Under the pieces are notes generated by a model, which worked only from the letters and a program-made list of their open reading frames with translations, did no database searches and was not told where the DNA came from. DNA of 64,000 nt from NCBI RefSeq assembly GCF_018130465.1, contig NZ_JAFCKJ010000007.1, positions 248,001 through 312,000 of the forward strand. Direction: 5' to 3'. This document shows positions 1 to 9,144 of the stretch, one piece after another. A program made the position numbers and the translations under genes. Position 1 is the stretch's first letter; every line of letters begins with the position of its first letter. Origin of the DNA: Bradyrhizobium canariense (GTDB lineage Bacteria > Pseudomonadota > Alphaproteobacteria > Rhizobiales > Xanthobacteraceae).

Positions 1-139
1 TCCGGCCGTCTGGAATTGGCGTTTGCGGGCCGGAGGGGCGGTTCTTCCTTAGGCGAGCCGGCGGCACAAGGCAAAGCCTCAATCCGGACACCTGTTGTTG
101 CTTTAGGCATTCTCAATCCACGGGGACTATTCATCCGGC

Positions 140-580
140 ATGTCTGCTTTGATCCAAACGGCGGCTTTGATCCAATATCGCCTGCGCACCTGCTGCGTGG
201 CCGTCGCGCTGCTCGCGGCCGGCTTCGCGATGTCCGGTTGCGCAGGCATGAGCGAGACGATCGCTCCGGCCTTTGCCGATCCCGCCAAGTACGAATTGTA
301 CGAATGCAAGCAGCTCGAAGGTGAGCGCAAGTCGCTCGCCAGCCGCACCGTGGATTTGCAGAGGCTGATGGACAAGGCACAGACTGGCGCGGGCGGCGCT
401 GTCGTGTCGGAGCTCGCCTATCGGAACGAGTACATCGCGGTACGCGGGCAGGCGCAGATGGCCGATGACGCTTGGCGCCGCAACAAGTGTCGGGAAACGC
501 CGCCCGAGGCGACGCCGGCGCCCGCAGCCAATCCCCGCCCGATCAAGCCTGCTCCGAACAAGCCAAGAGCAGTGCGCTGA
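140..580 (+). CDS. Putative small lipoprotein, unknown function
   Basis: A 146-residue protein of unknown function. It has a basic N-terminus, a hydrophobic stretch at about residues 17-31 and a lipobox-like end (AMSGC, Cys near residue 33), so it is probably exported and lipid-anchored in the outer membrane. The mature part is charged and helical, with a Cys pair (residues about 54 and 117) and a Pro/Ala-rich tail. The start is the first ATG of the frame. It stands alone, convergent with the monooxygenase gene that ends 25 bp away on the other strand. I do not recognise a named family. Confidence 0.6.
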   Translation: MSALIQTAALIQYRLRTCCVAVALLAAGFAMSGCAGMSETIAPAFADPAKYELYECKQLEGERKSLASRTVDLQRLMDKAQTGAGGAVVSELAYRNEYIAVRGQAQMADDAWRRNKCRETPPEATPAPAANPRPIKPAPNKPRAVR

Positions 581-605
581 AACGTCCTGCCGCCAGCGCC
601 TCGCA

Positions 606-1808
606 TCAGGGCCGCCAGTCGTAGATCCAGTCCTGCCGCGCCAGCATGCGGTCCGGGCCGAGCGCGCGGATAGCAAGATCGCGCGCCAACGCGAGCGGCC
701 CACTGAAATGATAGATGCGGCCCTGCTGCCGCGCGGTCCGCTGCACCCGCCGCACGCGCGCCTGGCGCGTACGGCCGTATTGTCTCAGCGCAGCGGTGAT
801 GCCCGCGGTGCTCTCGGCGATCTCGAGGCTCAAATGCTGCGCGAGCACCGCGCCGTCCTCGATCGCCATGCCGGCGCCCTGGGCCGCAAACGGCAGCATC
901 GCATGCACGGCGTCGCCGAGCAGCGCGACCGGACCTTTGCTCCAGGGGCAGTCGTCAGGCACGCCGAACAGCGCCCATTTCCGCCAGCTATCGACCGTGG
1001 CGAGCATCATGCGCGCCGCTGGCGGCCAGCGCGGCGCGGCGAAGGCCTCCATCACCTCGAGCGGATCGCCGGGCGTGCTCCAGCCCGGCCTGTTCCAGGT
1101 ACCCGGCAGCACCGCGACCACGTTGATCTGGCGTCCGCCCGCGATCGGGTAGGCGACGAGATGGGCATTCGGGCCCATCCAGAGTTGGACCCGGCGCGCG
1201 GTGTAGTCCTTCGGCAGTTGCGTGGCATCGAGCGTGCCGCGCCAGGCGATCAGCCCGGAGAAGCGCGGCTGCACCTCGGGAAACAGATGCTGGCGCACCG
1301 TCGACCAGATGCCGTCGGCGCCGATCAGCGCGCTGGCGAGATCGCTGCGCCGGATCGTGCCGCTGCGATGGACGACCGTCAGCCCCTTGGCGTGAGGCGC
1401 GACGTCTTCGAAGGTCGCGCCGAGTTTCAGGTCGATATCGGGATGATCGGAGACTGCGCCGGCGAGGGCGGATTGAAGGTCGGCGCGGTGCACCACCCAA
1501 TAGGGAGCGCCGGCGCGCGCGGCGGCGGCTTCTCCCAGCGGCATGCGCAAAAGCTCGCCGCCGGCCCGCGCGCTCATGATCGAGACCGCCTCCGGGATCA
1601 CGGCGCGCAGCTTGAGGCGCTCGGTGAGGCCGAGCTCGACCAGTACGCGGCTGGCATTGGGGGAGAGTTGCAGGCCGGCGCCGACTTCCTCGAGCCGCTC
1701 GGCCTTTTCCAGTACGACGATGCGGAAGCCGCGGGCGGCGAGCGCAAGCGCAGCCGTCAGTCCACCTATGCCGGCACCGGCGATGACAATCGTTCGGGAG
1801 AGCGCCAC
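606..1808 (-). CDS. FAD-dependent monooxygenase (salicylate hydroxylase-like)
   Basis: A 400-residue class A flavoprotein hydroxylase. These enzymes use NAD(P)H and oxygen to hydroxylate aromatic substrates in the cytoplasm. The N-terminal Rossmann motif GAGIGG is at residues 11-16 with the acidic strand end near E34. The DG motif is at about 165-166 and the GD motif GDAVHAMLP at 298-306, followed by the usual QGAGMAIEDG helix. Length fits the salicylate hydroxylase / FAD_binding_3 family. The start codon is GTG. No ring-cleavage gene is adjacent, so the substrate cannot be told. It precedes the zinc-finger gene's 3' end by 19 bp on the same strand and may be cotranscribed with it. Confidence 0.85.
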   Translation of the reverse strand: MALSRTIVIAGAGIGGLTAALALAARGFRIVVLEKAERLEEVGAGLQLSPNASRVLVELGLTERLKLRAVIPEAVSIMSARAGGELLRMPLGEAAAARAGAPYWVVHRADLQSALAGAVSDHPDIDLKLGATFEDVAPHAKGLTVVHRSGTIRRSDLASALIGADGIWSTVRQHLFPEVQPRFSGLIAWRGTLDATQLPKDYTARRVQLWMGPNAHLVAYPIAGGRQINVVAVLPGTWNRPGWSTPGDPLEVMEAFAAPRWPPAARMMLATVDSWRKWALFGVPDDCPWSKGPVALLGDAVHAMLPFAAQGAGMAIEDGAVLAQHLSLEIAESTAGITAALRQYGRTRQARVRRVQRTARQQGRIYHFSGPLALARDLAIRALGPDRMLARQDWIYDWRP

Positions 1809-1827
1809 CCCTGACCGATGGAAGCGG

Positions 1828-2073
1828 TCAGGCGACCTTGTCCTTCAGGACGCATTCCGGCGGACGGGCTTCGCCCGCCTTCAGGTCGGCGGCGAAACGG
1901 TACAGCGTCGAGCAGTAGGGGCAGATGATCTCGTTGTCGTTGCCGAGGTCGAGGAAGACGTGCGGATGATCGAACGGAGGGTTGGCGCCCACGCACATGA
2001 ACTCTTGCGAGCCGATCTCGATGACGGGGACACCGGCATCGTTATGGAAGTGCGGGACGACATGGTCGGACAT
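1828..2073 (-). CDS. Zinc-finger domain protein (zf-CHCC, NDUFS6-like)
   Basis: An 81-residue protein matching the zf-CHCC family, related to the small zinc-binding complex I subunit NDUFS6 of mitochondria. Likely zinc ligands are C27, H36, C51 and C54, the last two in a CPYC knuckle. In alphaproteobacteria such proteins accompany respiratory complex I, but no nuo gene is in view, so a complex I role is inference. The ATG start has an AGGATGAG-type ribosome binding site. It lies just upstream of the monooxygenase gene on the same strand. Confidence 0.8.
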   Translation of the reverse strand: MSDHVVPHFHNDAGVPVIEIGSQEFMCVGANPPFDHPHVFLDLGNDNEIICPYCSTLYRFAADLKAGEARPPECVLKDKVA

Positions 2074-2379
2074 CGTAACTCATCCTGGAGTGGCAATGGC
2101 GGCAGACACAATCACGACTGACGCGGCATTATTGAGGCGCCGCGGACCATACTGGTGGGTGCAGATGATTGCTAGTCCAGCGGAACCGAAAGCTCCGCAA
2201 TCGCCCCATGCTCATTTGCTCATGCAAATTCGACACAATCTTGCGGCCTGAGAGAAGCCCTTCTTTCGTCGGGGACGTTGTGTCGCAATTTTGGCATACT
2301 ATGTCTGTGGAGGAGCGCAATTGCGACGAAAGACGAACCGTCAGGCGTCAACGATCTCAGGACCGTCCAGGCTTTCCGC
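2074..2379. other. Intergenic stretch, divergent promoter region
   Basis: About 300 bases between the divergent zinc-finger gene and the membrane protein gene. It probably carries both promoters. I see no repeat, operator or RNA that I can support. Short frames crossing it have no recognisable content. Confidence 0.4.
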
Positions 2380-3516
2380 ATGAAGTGGTTGCGAATCAGC
2401 TCAGCGTTGACCGGTATCGCGGCATGCGGCTTCATGCTCGCGCAGGTAGCACCGCATGCCCGCGAGGCCGGCGCGATTCTGGCCGCCCAGGACGATCCCG
2501 CCGCGCTCTCCGAACTCAAGCTCGACGCGCTGCTGCGGCATAACGACCGCCTGATTCAGGACAACATCGAGGTCGCGCTCGCATCGGGCGATGCCGATCT
2601 CGCCGACAGTTTTGTCGTGCTGGCGCGCGACCGCAGCATCGCGCTGCCTGACGACCTTCTGAGCCGTGTCGGCGACGCGGTCAAAGTCGAAAATTCCACG
2701 TCTCATTTCGCAAAACGGTTTGCCACGGGTCTCGTCACCGGCAATGCGGACGATGTCGCGAGCCTGTCGGGAACCGTGGCCGGCGATCTCTTCGTGATCG
2801 GCGACATCAGGGACGTCGTGCGCGAGGGCAAGCACCTCGCCATGGGCGAGGAGACCGATCGCCTGGTGCTGGGCCTTGCGGCCGCGGGTCTCGCGGTCAC
2901 GGCCGTGACCTACGTCTCCGTCGGCGGTGCCGCGCCGGTGCGCGCGGGGCTGACGCTGGTGAAGGACGCGCGCAAGGTGGGCCGGCTCGGCGAGGGACTA
3001 GCGGCATGGGCCGGCCGGTCCGCGCGCGAGGTCGTCGATACGCCGATGCTCCAGAACGCGGTTGCCTCCGGCTCGGTGCTGCGGCCGGGCCAGACCGTGA
3101 GCGCGATCAAGGCCGCGTTCCGCGCCGAGAAGGCCGGCGCGCTGGTTCGGCTCGGCAAGGATGTCACGCGCGTCGTCGAGAGGACCGGCACGCGCGGCGC
3201 GATGGATAGCTTGCGCATCGCCGAAGGCCCCAAGGACGTCGCACGCGCGGCGCGGCTCGCGGAAGCGCAGGGCGGCAAGACGCGCGCGATCATGAAGCTG
3301 CTCGGCCGCGGCGCGCTGCTGCTGATCGGCGGGGCGTTCGATCTCGCACTCTGGCTGTTCGGTGCGGCCCTGACGCTGTTCGGCCTGTTGTCTTCGATCA
3401 AGGCGACGACTGAGCGCCTGACCCAGGCCTGGTGCGATCGCAGACGGGCGCGGCGACTTCGCCGGGCCCAGATCGCCGCCGAAGCCGTTCTGGCAAGCGC
3501 TGCCGTCACGGCCTAA
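2380..3516 (+). CDS. Membrane protein of unknown function
   Basis: A 378-residue protein from the ATG at 2380. An upstream alternative start at 2278 would add 34 residues, but these precede an obvious signal-anchor sequence, so the internal start is preferred. It has an N-terminal hydrophobic segment (about residues 5-25), a helical soluble part, a hydrophobic segment near residues 160-180 and a long pair of hydrophobic stretches near 310-345, ending in an Arg-rich tail. This suggests an inner-membrane protein with a periplasmic domain. I do not recognise the family. The alpha/beta hydrolase gene follows 31 bp downstream and may share its transcript. Confidence 0.6.
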   Translation: MKWLRISSALTGIAACGFMLAQVAPHAREAGAILAAQDDPAALSELKLDALLRHNDRLIQDNIEVALASGDADLADSFVVLARDRSIALPDDLLSRVGDAVKVENSTSHFAKRFATGLVTGNADDVASLSGTVAGDLFVIGDIRDVVREGKHLAMGEETDRLVLGLAAAGLAVTAVTYVSVGGAAPVRAGLTLVKDARKVGRLGEGLAAWAGRSAREVVDTPMLQNAVASGSVLRPGQTVSAIKAAFRAEKAGALVRLGKDVTRVVERTGTRGAMDSLRIAEGPKDVARAARLAEAQGGKTRAIMKLLGRGALLLIGGAFDLALWLFGAALTLFGLLSSIKATTERLTQAWCDRRRARRLRRAQIAAEAVLASAAVTA

Positions 3517-3547
3517 GATACCTCTTCCCCTCAAGATTGCGGAACTG

Positions 3548-4306
3548 ATGATGCCGAGCTTTCACAACGGCGCCGTTGAAATTGCCTATCTCGACGAAGG
3601 CGAGGGCGATCCGATCATCCTGGTGCACGGCTTTGCCTCCAGCAAGAACGTGAATTGGGTCTATCCGACCTGGGTCTCGGAGCTGCGCAAGAACGGCCGC
3701 CGCGTCATTGCGCTCGACAATCGCGGCCATGGCGAAAGCGCAAAGCTGTACGAGCCCGCGCAGTACTCGATCCCGACCATGGCCGGTGACGTGCTCGCGC
3801 TGATGGATCACCTCGCCATCCCGCAGGCCGATCTCATGGGCTATTCGATGGGCGGACGGATGACGGCGTGGCTCTCCCTCAACGAGCCGCAGCGCCTGCG
3901 TTCGGCAATCCTCGGCGGCATCGGCATCGGCGGCCTGATCGAGGGCACCGGGCCCGGCGAGAACGTGGCGAAGGCGCTGGAAGCGCCCTCGCTCGACGAC
4001 GTCTCCGATCCCGTCGGGCGCACCTTTCGTGCTTTCGCAGACCAAACCCGTTCCGACCGCAAGGCACTGGCCGCCTGCCTGCGCGGCACGCGCGATCTCA
4101 TGACGAAGGACGAAGCCGCGCGCATCGACGTGCCCGTGCTGATCGCGGTCGGCAGCACCGACGACGTCGCGGGCTCGGCCAGCGCACTCGGTGCGATCAT
4201 TCCGGGTTCGGAAGTGCTGGACATTCCAAACCGCGACCACATGCGTGCGGTCGGCGACAAGGTCTACAAGACCGGCGTGCTCGATTTCCTGTCACGCCGC
4301 GGCTGA
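3548..4306 (+). CDS. Alpha/beta hydrolase
   Basis: A 252-residue cytoplasmic alpha/beta-hydrolase. The oxyanion-hole motif VHGFA is near residue 26, the DNRGHGES loop at 57-64 and the nucleophile elbow GYSMGG puts the catalytic Ser at residue 100. A late Asp in GSTDD and the His of NRDHMR complete the triad. Length is normal for an esterase or acyl hydrolase of the AB_hydrolase_1 family; substrate unknown. A second ATG directly follows the first. Its last 15 bases overlap the 3' end of the convergent membrane protein gene. Confidence 0.85.
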   Translation: MMPSFHNGAVEIAYLDEGEGDPIILVHGFASSKNVNWVYPTWVSELRKNGRRVIALDNRGHGESAKLYEPAQYSIPTMAGDVLALMDHLAIPQADLMGYSMGGRMTAWLSLNEPQRLRSAILGGIGIGGLIEGTGPGENVAKALEAPSLDDVSDPVGRTFRAFADQTRSDRKALAACLRGTRDLMTKDEAARIDVPVLIAVGSTDDVAGSASALGAIIPGSEVLDIPNRDHMRAVGDKVYKTGVLDFLSRRG

Positions 4307-5668
4307 GGTCTCGTCCGCCGGTTCGTCGTTGCTCAACCGCCGCGCCAGCGCCATCAGCACCACGAAGGTCGCGACCCACACCATCCGCGCGCCGTAGCGG
4401 TCGTGTGGGCCGGAAATCACGCCGCAGATGAAGGCGTTGCCGAGCAGCGCCAGCACGACGGTTGCCGCCAGCAGTGTCAGATCGTCGAGCCGGCGGTTCC
4501 TGAGCGAAAGCGCGAGCAACACGACCAGCGCCAGCATCGAGGCCAGCGCGACGGGAACGTGCAGCCGGTTGACGCCGTCGAAATTGACAGCCCAGTGCTG
4601 CTGGCGCGCCGCGCGCATCGGCGCGACCTGCGCGGGGATGTAGCGCTCGATGATGCCATAGGTGTGCGGGATCCAGCCATTGGTGCCTTCGCCGGTCGCC
4701 ACATGCAGCAATTGCTGGCCCATGGCGCTCAAGGCTGCGCCGGCCTGCCACGCCGGATAATCGGCGAGCGAATGCACGACGATGTAGCCCATCTCGTCGT
4801 TCATGCCTTCGAAACGACCGAGCGTGTTGAACATGCTCTTGCCCCACAGGAACTGGTCGGCGCTCGCCGGTAGTTCATTGCGGTAGGGGCAGAGCTTGAA
4901 GGCTTCGCGCGGACAGTGATCGCCAAGATAACGCGCGACGATGCCGTCCTGCATCATGCGGCCGAACGCGACGCCGGTGCCGCCGGGCGTCCATGTCCAT
5001 TTTCCCGACAGGGCGTGGTTCGCCGACACCAGCATCAGGCCGCCGGCGACGATGGTGAGGCTCGCTTGAGCCAGTCCGGCGATCGGAAGCCGGCGCCCCA
5101 GCAACGGCCGCGCCATCCAGCCGGCGACGCAGAGCCCGAGCAGCACGCCGAGCGTGGCGCTGTGGGTCGCGGCGGCAAAGGCGGTGAAGACGAACAGCGA
5201 GATTTTTTCGAACGCCGAGGTCCGCTGTCCACCGACGACCAGCAGGAACAGCGACAGCACCCCCAATCCGGCAAAAATGTCGGTGAGCAGCATGCTCGCA
5301 AGCCAGGGCAGCGCAGTCGACAGGATCAGGAGCAGGCTGATCGCGACGAAGCGGAACGTCTGCATCAGGCCGAGCACGCGCAAAGTGAGCTGCAACAGCC
5401 ACAGCGTCGCCAGCGACTGGACCGCGAGGTTGATCCAGAAACCAAAACTCTCGCCATAGTGCAGATAGATGCCGAACACGGTGGAGCGGCTCGGGACGAG
5501 ATAGCCCTCGTACCAGCGCGCCAGATAGCCCCCGGTATCCCATTGCAACAGCGGATAGCCGTTCCAGAACGCCGGCGCGATCATCAGGAGCGGCAGGCCC
5601 ATTGCGGCCAGCCGCAGCCAGAAGGTATCAGCGGCGCCCGCGCGCAAATGATCGGTGGTGATGCTCAA
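4292..5668 (-). CDS. Polytopic membrane protein, unknown function
   Basis: A 458-residue integral membrane protein with roughly ten hydrophobic segments. An N-terminal loop with conserved-looking aromatic residues and an Asp (PLLQWDTGGYLARWYEG) recalls polytopic glycosyltransferases of the GT-C type, but no catalytic signature is certain. The start codon is TTG, preceded by a CGGAG ribosome binding site six bases upstream, which supports it. The 3' end overlaps the hydrolase gene by 15 bp in convergent orientation. Confidence 0.65.
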   Translation of the reverse strand: MSITTDHLRAGAADTFWLRLAAMGLPLLMIAPAFWNGYPLLQWDTGGYLARWYEGYLVPSRSTVFGIYLHYGESFGFWINLAVQSLATLWLLQLTLRVLGLMQTFRFVAISLLLILSTALPWLASMLLTDIFAGLGVLSLFLLVVGGQRTSAFEKISLFVFTAFAAATHSATLGVLLGLCVAGWMARPLLGRRLPIAGLAQASLTIVAGGLMLVSANHALSGKWTWTPGGTGVAFGRMMQDGIVARYLGDHCPREAFKLCPYRNELPASADQFLWGKSMFNTLGRFEGMNDEMGYIVVHSLADYPAWQAGAALSAMGQQLLHVATGEGTNGWIPHTYGIIERYIPAQVAPMRAARQQHWAVNFDGVNRLHVPVALASMLALVVLLALSLRNRRLDDLTLLAATVVLALLGNAFICGVISGPHDRYGARMVWVATFVVLMALARRLSNDEPADETSAAA

Positions 5669-5943
5669 ATCCGCTCCGTCCTCGCCCGGACCATGCCCGC
5701 AATCACCGTTGAGGCGGAATTCACCAATAGTTTGACGCCGCCCGGCTTGAATTTGGCAAAACCCTGACCATTTTGAGCCGACCTTGCCGCCCGGGGCATT
5801 AGAAGAAACTGATGTGATTCAACGCGTTGGCATGCTTGCACGGGGCAACGCACTGTTCACTCTCAGGCAAGCCCGTCGGGACTTTGTCGCCTAGACTGTG
5901 TTATAGAACCAGCGAAACGAGCCAATTCGAAAGAGCAGATCTC

Positions 5944-6768
5944 ATGGCAGTGCATCAGGTCAATCCGGGAGGAAAGCTCGCAACGCTTGATCCGATCTGG
6001 GATCGGATCCGCGGCGAAGCGGAGGACATCGTCCACCGCGAGCCGGAGCTTGCGACCTTCATCTATTCGACGGTGCTGCATCACAGCCGCCTGGAAGATG
6101 CGGTGATCCATCGTGTCGCCGACCGGCTCGATCACTCCGCGCTGTCGGGCGATCTCGTGCGCCAGACCTATGACGAGGCGCTGCGCGACGATCCGGATCT
6201 CGGCAACGCCTTCCGCGCCGATCTCGTCGCCGTCTACGACCGCGACCCCGCGACCTCGCGCTTCATCGATCCCTTGCTCTATTTCAAGGGCTTTCACGCC
6301 ATCCAGACCCATCGCCTTGCGCATTGGCTCTATCTGAAGGGCCGCAAGGACTTTGCGTATTATCTCCAGAGCCGGGCGTCTGCGGTGTTCCAGACCGACA
6401 TCAATCCCGCCGCGCGCATCGGCCGCGGCATCTTCCTCGATCATGCCACCGGTTTCGTCTGCGGTGAGACGGCGCTTATCGAAGACGACGTCTCGATCCT
6501 GCATGGCGTCACGCTCGGCGGCACCGGCAAGGAGAATGAGGATCGTCATCCCAAGATCCGCCACGGCGTCCTGATCGGCGCCGGCGCAAAGATCCTCGGC
6601 AACATCGAGATCGGCCATTGCGCGCGCATCGCGGCAGGCTCGGTCGTGGTCAAGCCGGTGCCGCACAACGTCACGGTCGCGGGCGTGCCTGCCAAGGTCG
6701 TCGGTGAAGCCGGCTGTGCCGAGCCGTCGCGCACCATGGATCAGATGATCAACGCCATGGGACTCTGA
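5944..6768 (+). CDS. cysE: Serine O-acetyltransferase CysE
   Basis: A 274-residue serine acetyltransferase. It transfers acetyl from acetyl-CoA to L-serine, giving O-acetylserine for cysteine synthesis in the cytoplasm. An N-terminal helical domain (about 1-140) precedes a left-handed beta-helix of hexapeptide repeats with the hallmark HGVTLGGTGK segment, an active-site DH pair (FLDHATG) and GVPAK near the end. Length is typical. The start at 5944 is chosen because GAAAGAG lies just upstream; an upstream in-frame codon would add 39 unrelated residues. A hairpin terminator follows the stop. Confidence 0.93.
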   Translation: MAVHQVNPGGKLATLDPIWDRIRGEAEDIVHREPELATFIYSTVLHHSRLEDAVIHRVADRLDHSALSGDLVRQTYDEALRDDPDLGNAFRADLVAVYDRDPATSRFIDPLLYFKGFHAIQTHRLAHWLYLKGRKDFAYYLQSRASAVFQTDINPAARIGRGIFLDHATGFVCGETALIEDDVSILHGVTLGGTGKENEDRHPKIRHGVLIGAGAKILGNIEIGHCARIAAGSVVVKPVPHNVTVAGVPAKVVGEAGCAEPSRTMDQMINAMGL

Positions 6769-6791
6769 GACGGGGCTTCAAGCGCGAGAGT

Positions 6792-6817
6792 AAGGGCCGG
6801 ATTTTCCGGCCCTTTCG
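6792..6817 (+). terminator. Rho-independent terminator after cysE
   Basis: A perfect 10-bp GC-rich stem (AAGGGCCGGA with its complement) and a three-base loop are followed by TTTCGTC, 23 bases after the cysE stop codon. Confidence 0.7.
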
Positions 6818-6904
6818 TCCCCAAATTCTTTGGCAATTCATGCTGGCGGTTCGGCGCGTCTCGTCCTAAAACCCCGCCAACCAGATTTCGATTGGAGACT
6901 TGCC

Positions 6905-7123
6905 GTGGACGTCAAGGAAGTAAGGAAGCTCGACGCGTATCTGAAGCGCGTATTCGGCAATTCCAAGATCCGCGTCGTGCCGCGGCCGAAGAAGGATGAT
7001 TCCGCCGAGGTCTATATCGGCGAGGAATTCATCGGTGTGCTCTTCGTCGATGACGAGGACGATGATCGCTCGTTCCAGTTCCAGATGGCGATCCTCGAAG
7101 ACGATCTCGTCGATCAGGAATAA
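6905..7123 (+). CDS. DUF3126 family protein
   Basis: A 72-residue acidic protein of the DUF3126 family, small conserved proteins of Rhizobiales with no assigned function. It starts MDVKEVRKLDAYLKRVFGN and carries the strand-rich core IRVVPRPKKDDSAEVYIG and a very acidic tail. GTG at 6905 is chosen as start because GGAG lies eight bases upstream; a longer frame from 6830 runs through the cysE terminator spacer. It stands alone, convergent with the next gene. Confidence 0.75.
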   Translation: MDVKEVRKLDAYLKRVFGNSKIRVVPRPKKDDSAEVYIGEEFIGVLFVDDEDDDRSFQFQMAILEDDLVDQE

Positions 7124-7138
7124 TCGTCACCGCGAGTG

Positions 7139-7846
7139 TTAAGTCCGCGGCCCACGCAACTGCGCGGTGAGCCGGTCCATCGCTTCCGCCGCGTCGCGCC
7201 ATTGCGACAGCCAGCTCCGCGGAAAGCGGAAGGTGAGGTCGGCGCCGCCGACGCGGCGTTCGGACAGGCACATGCCGGGCGTCGCCGCATCGCGCGTGCA
7301 GCGCGCGGTCAGCGCGGGACTTGCGGCGGAATAGAGATCCTCGCTGCCGTAAGGCGTATCGGCGCGGAACATCCGCATCGTCAGCCCGTCCTCGGGCGTC
7401 GCCGCAGCCTGGTCGAGATAGCGCGGATAGATCGTGGCCGTGCGTTGCTCGGGCGAGAGCGCATCGCGATGCGCGGCGATGGACAGGAAGATGCGGTCGA
7501 TCGGCTGCATCGCCGCATCCACGCTCTCGGCGGTGACGTGCTTCGGCGCGCCCGGCGGTTCCAGTGAAGGGTACAGGAAGTCGAGATCGATCCGCTCCTG
7601 CGGCCCGGAGTGGCGCTGGATCTTCATGCGGATCGCAGTGGTCGGCAGGTTGAACAGCGTGCCGCCGACGCTCACCGGCAGCTTGTCCGGGGCGTTCGCG
7701 CCGCTCGAGCCCCAGGTTGGCCACAACAAATAGGCGACCAGCGCGACCGCGCACACGGCGGCAGTGCCGCCGAGCACGATCGGGACGACGTGCGCCCGTG
7801 TGCGCGTCCGGGGGGACTGAGGGGAGGCTGCCGAAAACACTGTCAT
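7139..7846 (-). CDS. Single-pass membrane protein, unknown function
   Basis: A 235-residue protein with a basic N-terminus, one membrane segment at about residues 20-43 and a soluble periplasmic part with two Cys (about 180 and 191) that could form a disulfide. I do not recognise the family. Possible CtrA-type TTAA-N7-TTAA sequence lies about 135 bp upstream, shared with the divergent gene at 8067. Confidence 0.55.
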   Translation of the reverse strand: MTVFSAASPQSPRTRTRAHVVPIVLGGTAAVCAVALVAYLLWPTWGSSGANAPDKLPVSVGGTLFNLPTTAIRMKIQRHSGPQERIDLDFLYPSLEPPGAPKHVTAESVDAAMQPIDRIFLSIAAHRDALSPEQRTATIYPRYLDQAAATPEDGLTMRMFRADTPYGSEDLYSAASPALTARCTRDAATPGMCLSERRVGGADLTFRFPRSWLSQWRDAAEAMDRLTAQLRGPRT

Positions 7847-7980
7847 GAGCCGCGCGAATGAACCGGAAGTCGGCCGATGGCCGACGAATCAGCGGCGAAT
7901 ATGCCACGCGGCGGCGATTTCACGGAGCGTTCACCGGCTGCAGGGAAGGGAGAGAGGCCTGCGTGGAACGGCCGGCGGCG

Positions 7981-7995
7981 TTAACCTTCCCTTAA
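7981..7995. promoter_or_regulatory. Candidate CtrA binding site
   Basis: TTAA, seven bases, TTAA, matching the CtrA consensus exactly in both halves. It lies between divergent membrane protein genes, 72 bp before the start at 8067. A further GTTAACC half site follows at 8008-8014. Sequence match only. Confidence 0.4.
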
Positions 7996-8066
7996 GGATA
8001 ATGTAGCGTTAACCAGCCCCATTTGTCACAGGAAAGCTCCGGCGTTGCGTAAGGCGGACCGTTCCG

Positions 8067-8396
8067 ATGACACCTGAAGCTCTCAATACTTTCTTCGCGA
8101 TCTGCATCGGTTTCGCATTCGCGGGCGCGCTCGTGAGCGGATACCAGGCGGTCGCCCAGCGGCCCGCCGGCTTCGGTCTGCTGCAGGACGGCGTGGCGCC
8201 CAAGACCTTCGCGGCGGTTCCGTTCCTGGTGTTCGCGGCGCCCTTTATCATCATGCGCAACACCCTGCGCGGCAGGCAGGTGGAAAGCCGCCGCGTCGAA
8301 TTCGTGATGATGGCGACGGTCATCGCCGGCTTCTGGAGCATGATGAGCGGCACCTTCTTCCTGATGACGCTCCGCGCGGCCGGCGTTCTGGTCTGA
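8067..8396 (+). CDS. Small membrane protein, unknown function
   Basis: A 109-residue protein with three to four hydrophobic segments (about 7-25, 48-65, 78-105) joined by short basic loops, so an inner-membrane protein. I recognise no functional motif. ATG start, no strong ribosome binding site. The upstream region carries a candidate CtrA site. The carbonic anhydrase gene follows 91 bp downstream. Confidence 0.6.
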   Translation: MTPEALNTFFAICIGFAFAGALVSGYQAVAQRPAGFGLLQDGVAPKTFAAVPFLVFAAPFIIMRNTLRGRQVESRRVEFVMMATVIAGFWSMMSGTFFLMTLRAAGVLV

Positions 8397-8487
8397 TGCG
8401 CGCGCTTTAGGGGCTGCCTGCGCGGCGGCCCTTTGCGTCAAGGCTGCCGTTTCGCTATGGCTGGGGTTGACGCGACAGGAGACCCTC

Positions 8488-9018
8488 ATGGCGATCTACG
8501 AGCTCGACGGGCAGGCGCCCGACCTTCCCGCCGACGGCAATTACTTCATCGCGGAGACCGCCACCGTGATCGGCCGCGTGCGCCTGAAGCCGGGTGCGAG
8601 CGTCTGGTTCGGCGCGGTGCTGCGCGGCGACAACGAGTGGATCGAGATCGGCGAGGGGGCCAACGTACAGGACGGCTCGACCTGCCACACCGACCTCGGC
8701 TTTCCGCTTCACATCGGCAGGAACTGCACGGTCGGCCACAACGTCATCCTGCACGGCTGCACCGTCGAGGAAGGCGCGCTCGTCGGCATGGGCTCCATCG
8801 TGATGAACGGCGCCAGGATCGGCCGCAACAGCATCGTCGGCGCCGGCTCCGTCATCACCGAGGGCAAGGAGTTCCCCGAACGGTCCCTGATCATCGGCTC
8901 GCCGGCGCGTGTGATCCGCACGCTCGACGACGCCCAGGTGCTAAAGATGGGCAGCGCCGCCAGATTCTATGTCGCCAACGGCCCACGGTTCAAGAAGGGC
9001 CTGAAACGGATCGACTGA
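8488..9018 (+). CDS. Gamma-class carbonic anhydrase family protein
   Basis: A 176-residue left-handed beta-helix protein of the gamma carbonic anhydrase family (reversible CO2 hydration, or a structural role related to complex I). The expected zinc ligands are visible as H67, H84 and H89, with the 5-residue spacing of the last pair seen in the family. Hexapeptide repeats such as VGMGSI and IGRNSI fill the rest. The start at 8488 has AGGAG eight bases upstream. Catalytic activity cannot be judged from sequence; many such proteins are acetyltransferase-like. It is followed by a palindrome and the sensor gene. Confidence 0.85.
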   Translation: MAIYELDGQAPDLPADGNYFIAETATVIGRVRLKPGASVWFGAVLRGDNEWIEIGEGANVQDGSTCHTDLGFPLHIGRNCTVGHNVILHGCTVEEGALVGMGSIVMNGARIGRNSIVGAGSVITEGKEFPERSLIIGSPARVIRTLDDAQVLKMGSAARFYVANGPRFKKGLKRID

Positions 9019-9063
9019 GATGCACGCAGGCCGTGCACGGCCGGCATCTGGTTCCGAACCGTA

Positions 9064-9083
9064 AAAATACCTGCCGGTATTTT
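9064..9083. promoter_or_regulatory. Perfect AT-rich palindrome, possible operator
   Basis: AAAATACC and GGTATTTT separated by four bases form an exact dyad 62 bp before the sensor start at 9145. It resembles a TetR- or Rrf2-type operator more than a terminator because the stem is AT-rich, although TTTTAATCC follows it. No such regulator is adjacent. Confidence 0.4.
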
Positions 9084-9144
9084 AATCCTCCGCTAGCGCC
9101 ATAATGCCTATCCTGGAACGCTTTCAACCAGGAGGAGTGGCGCC

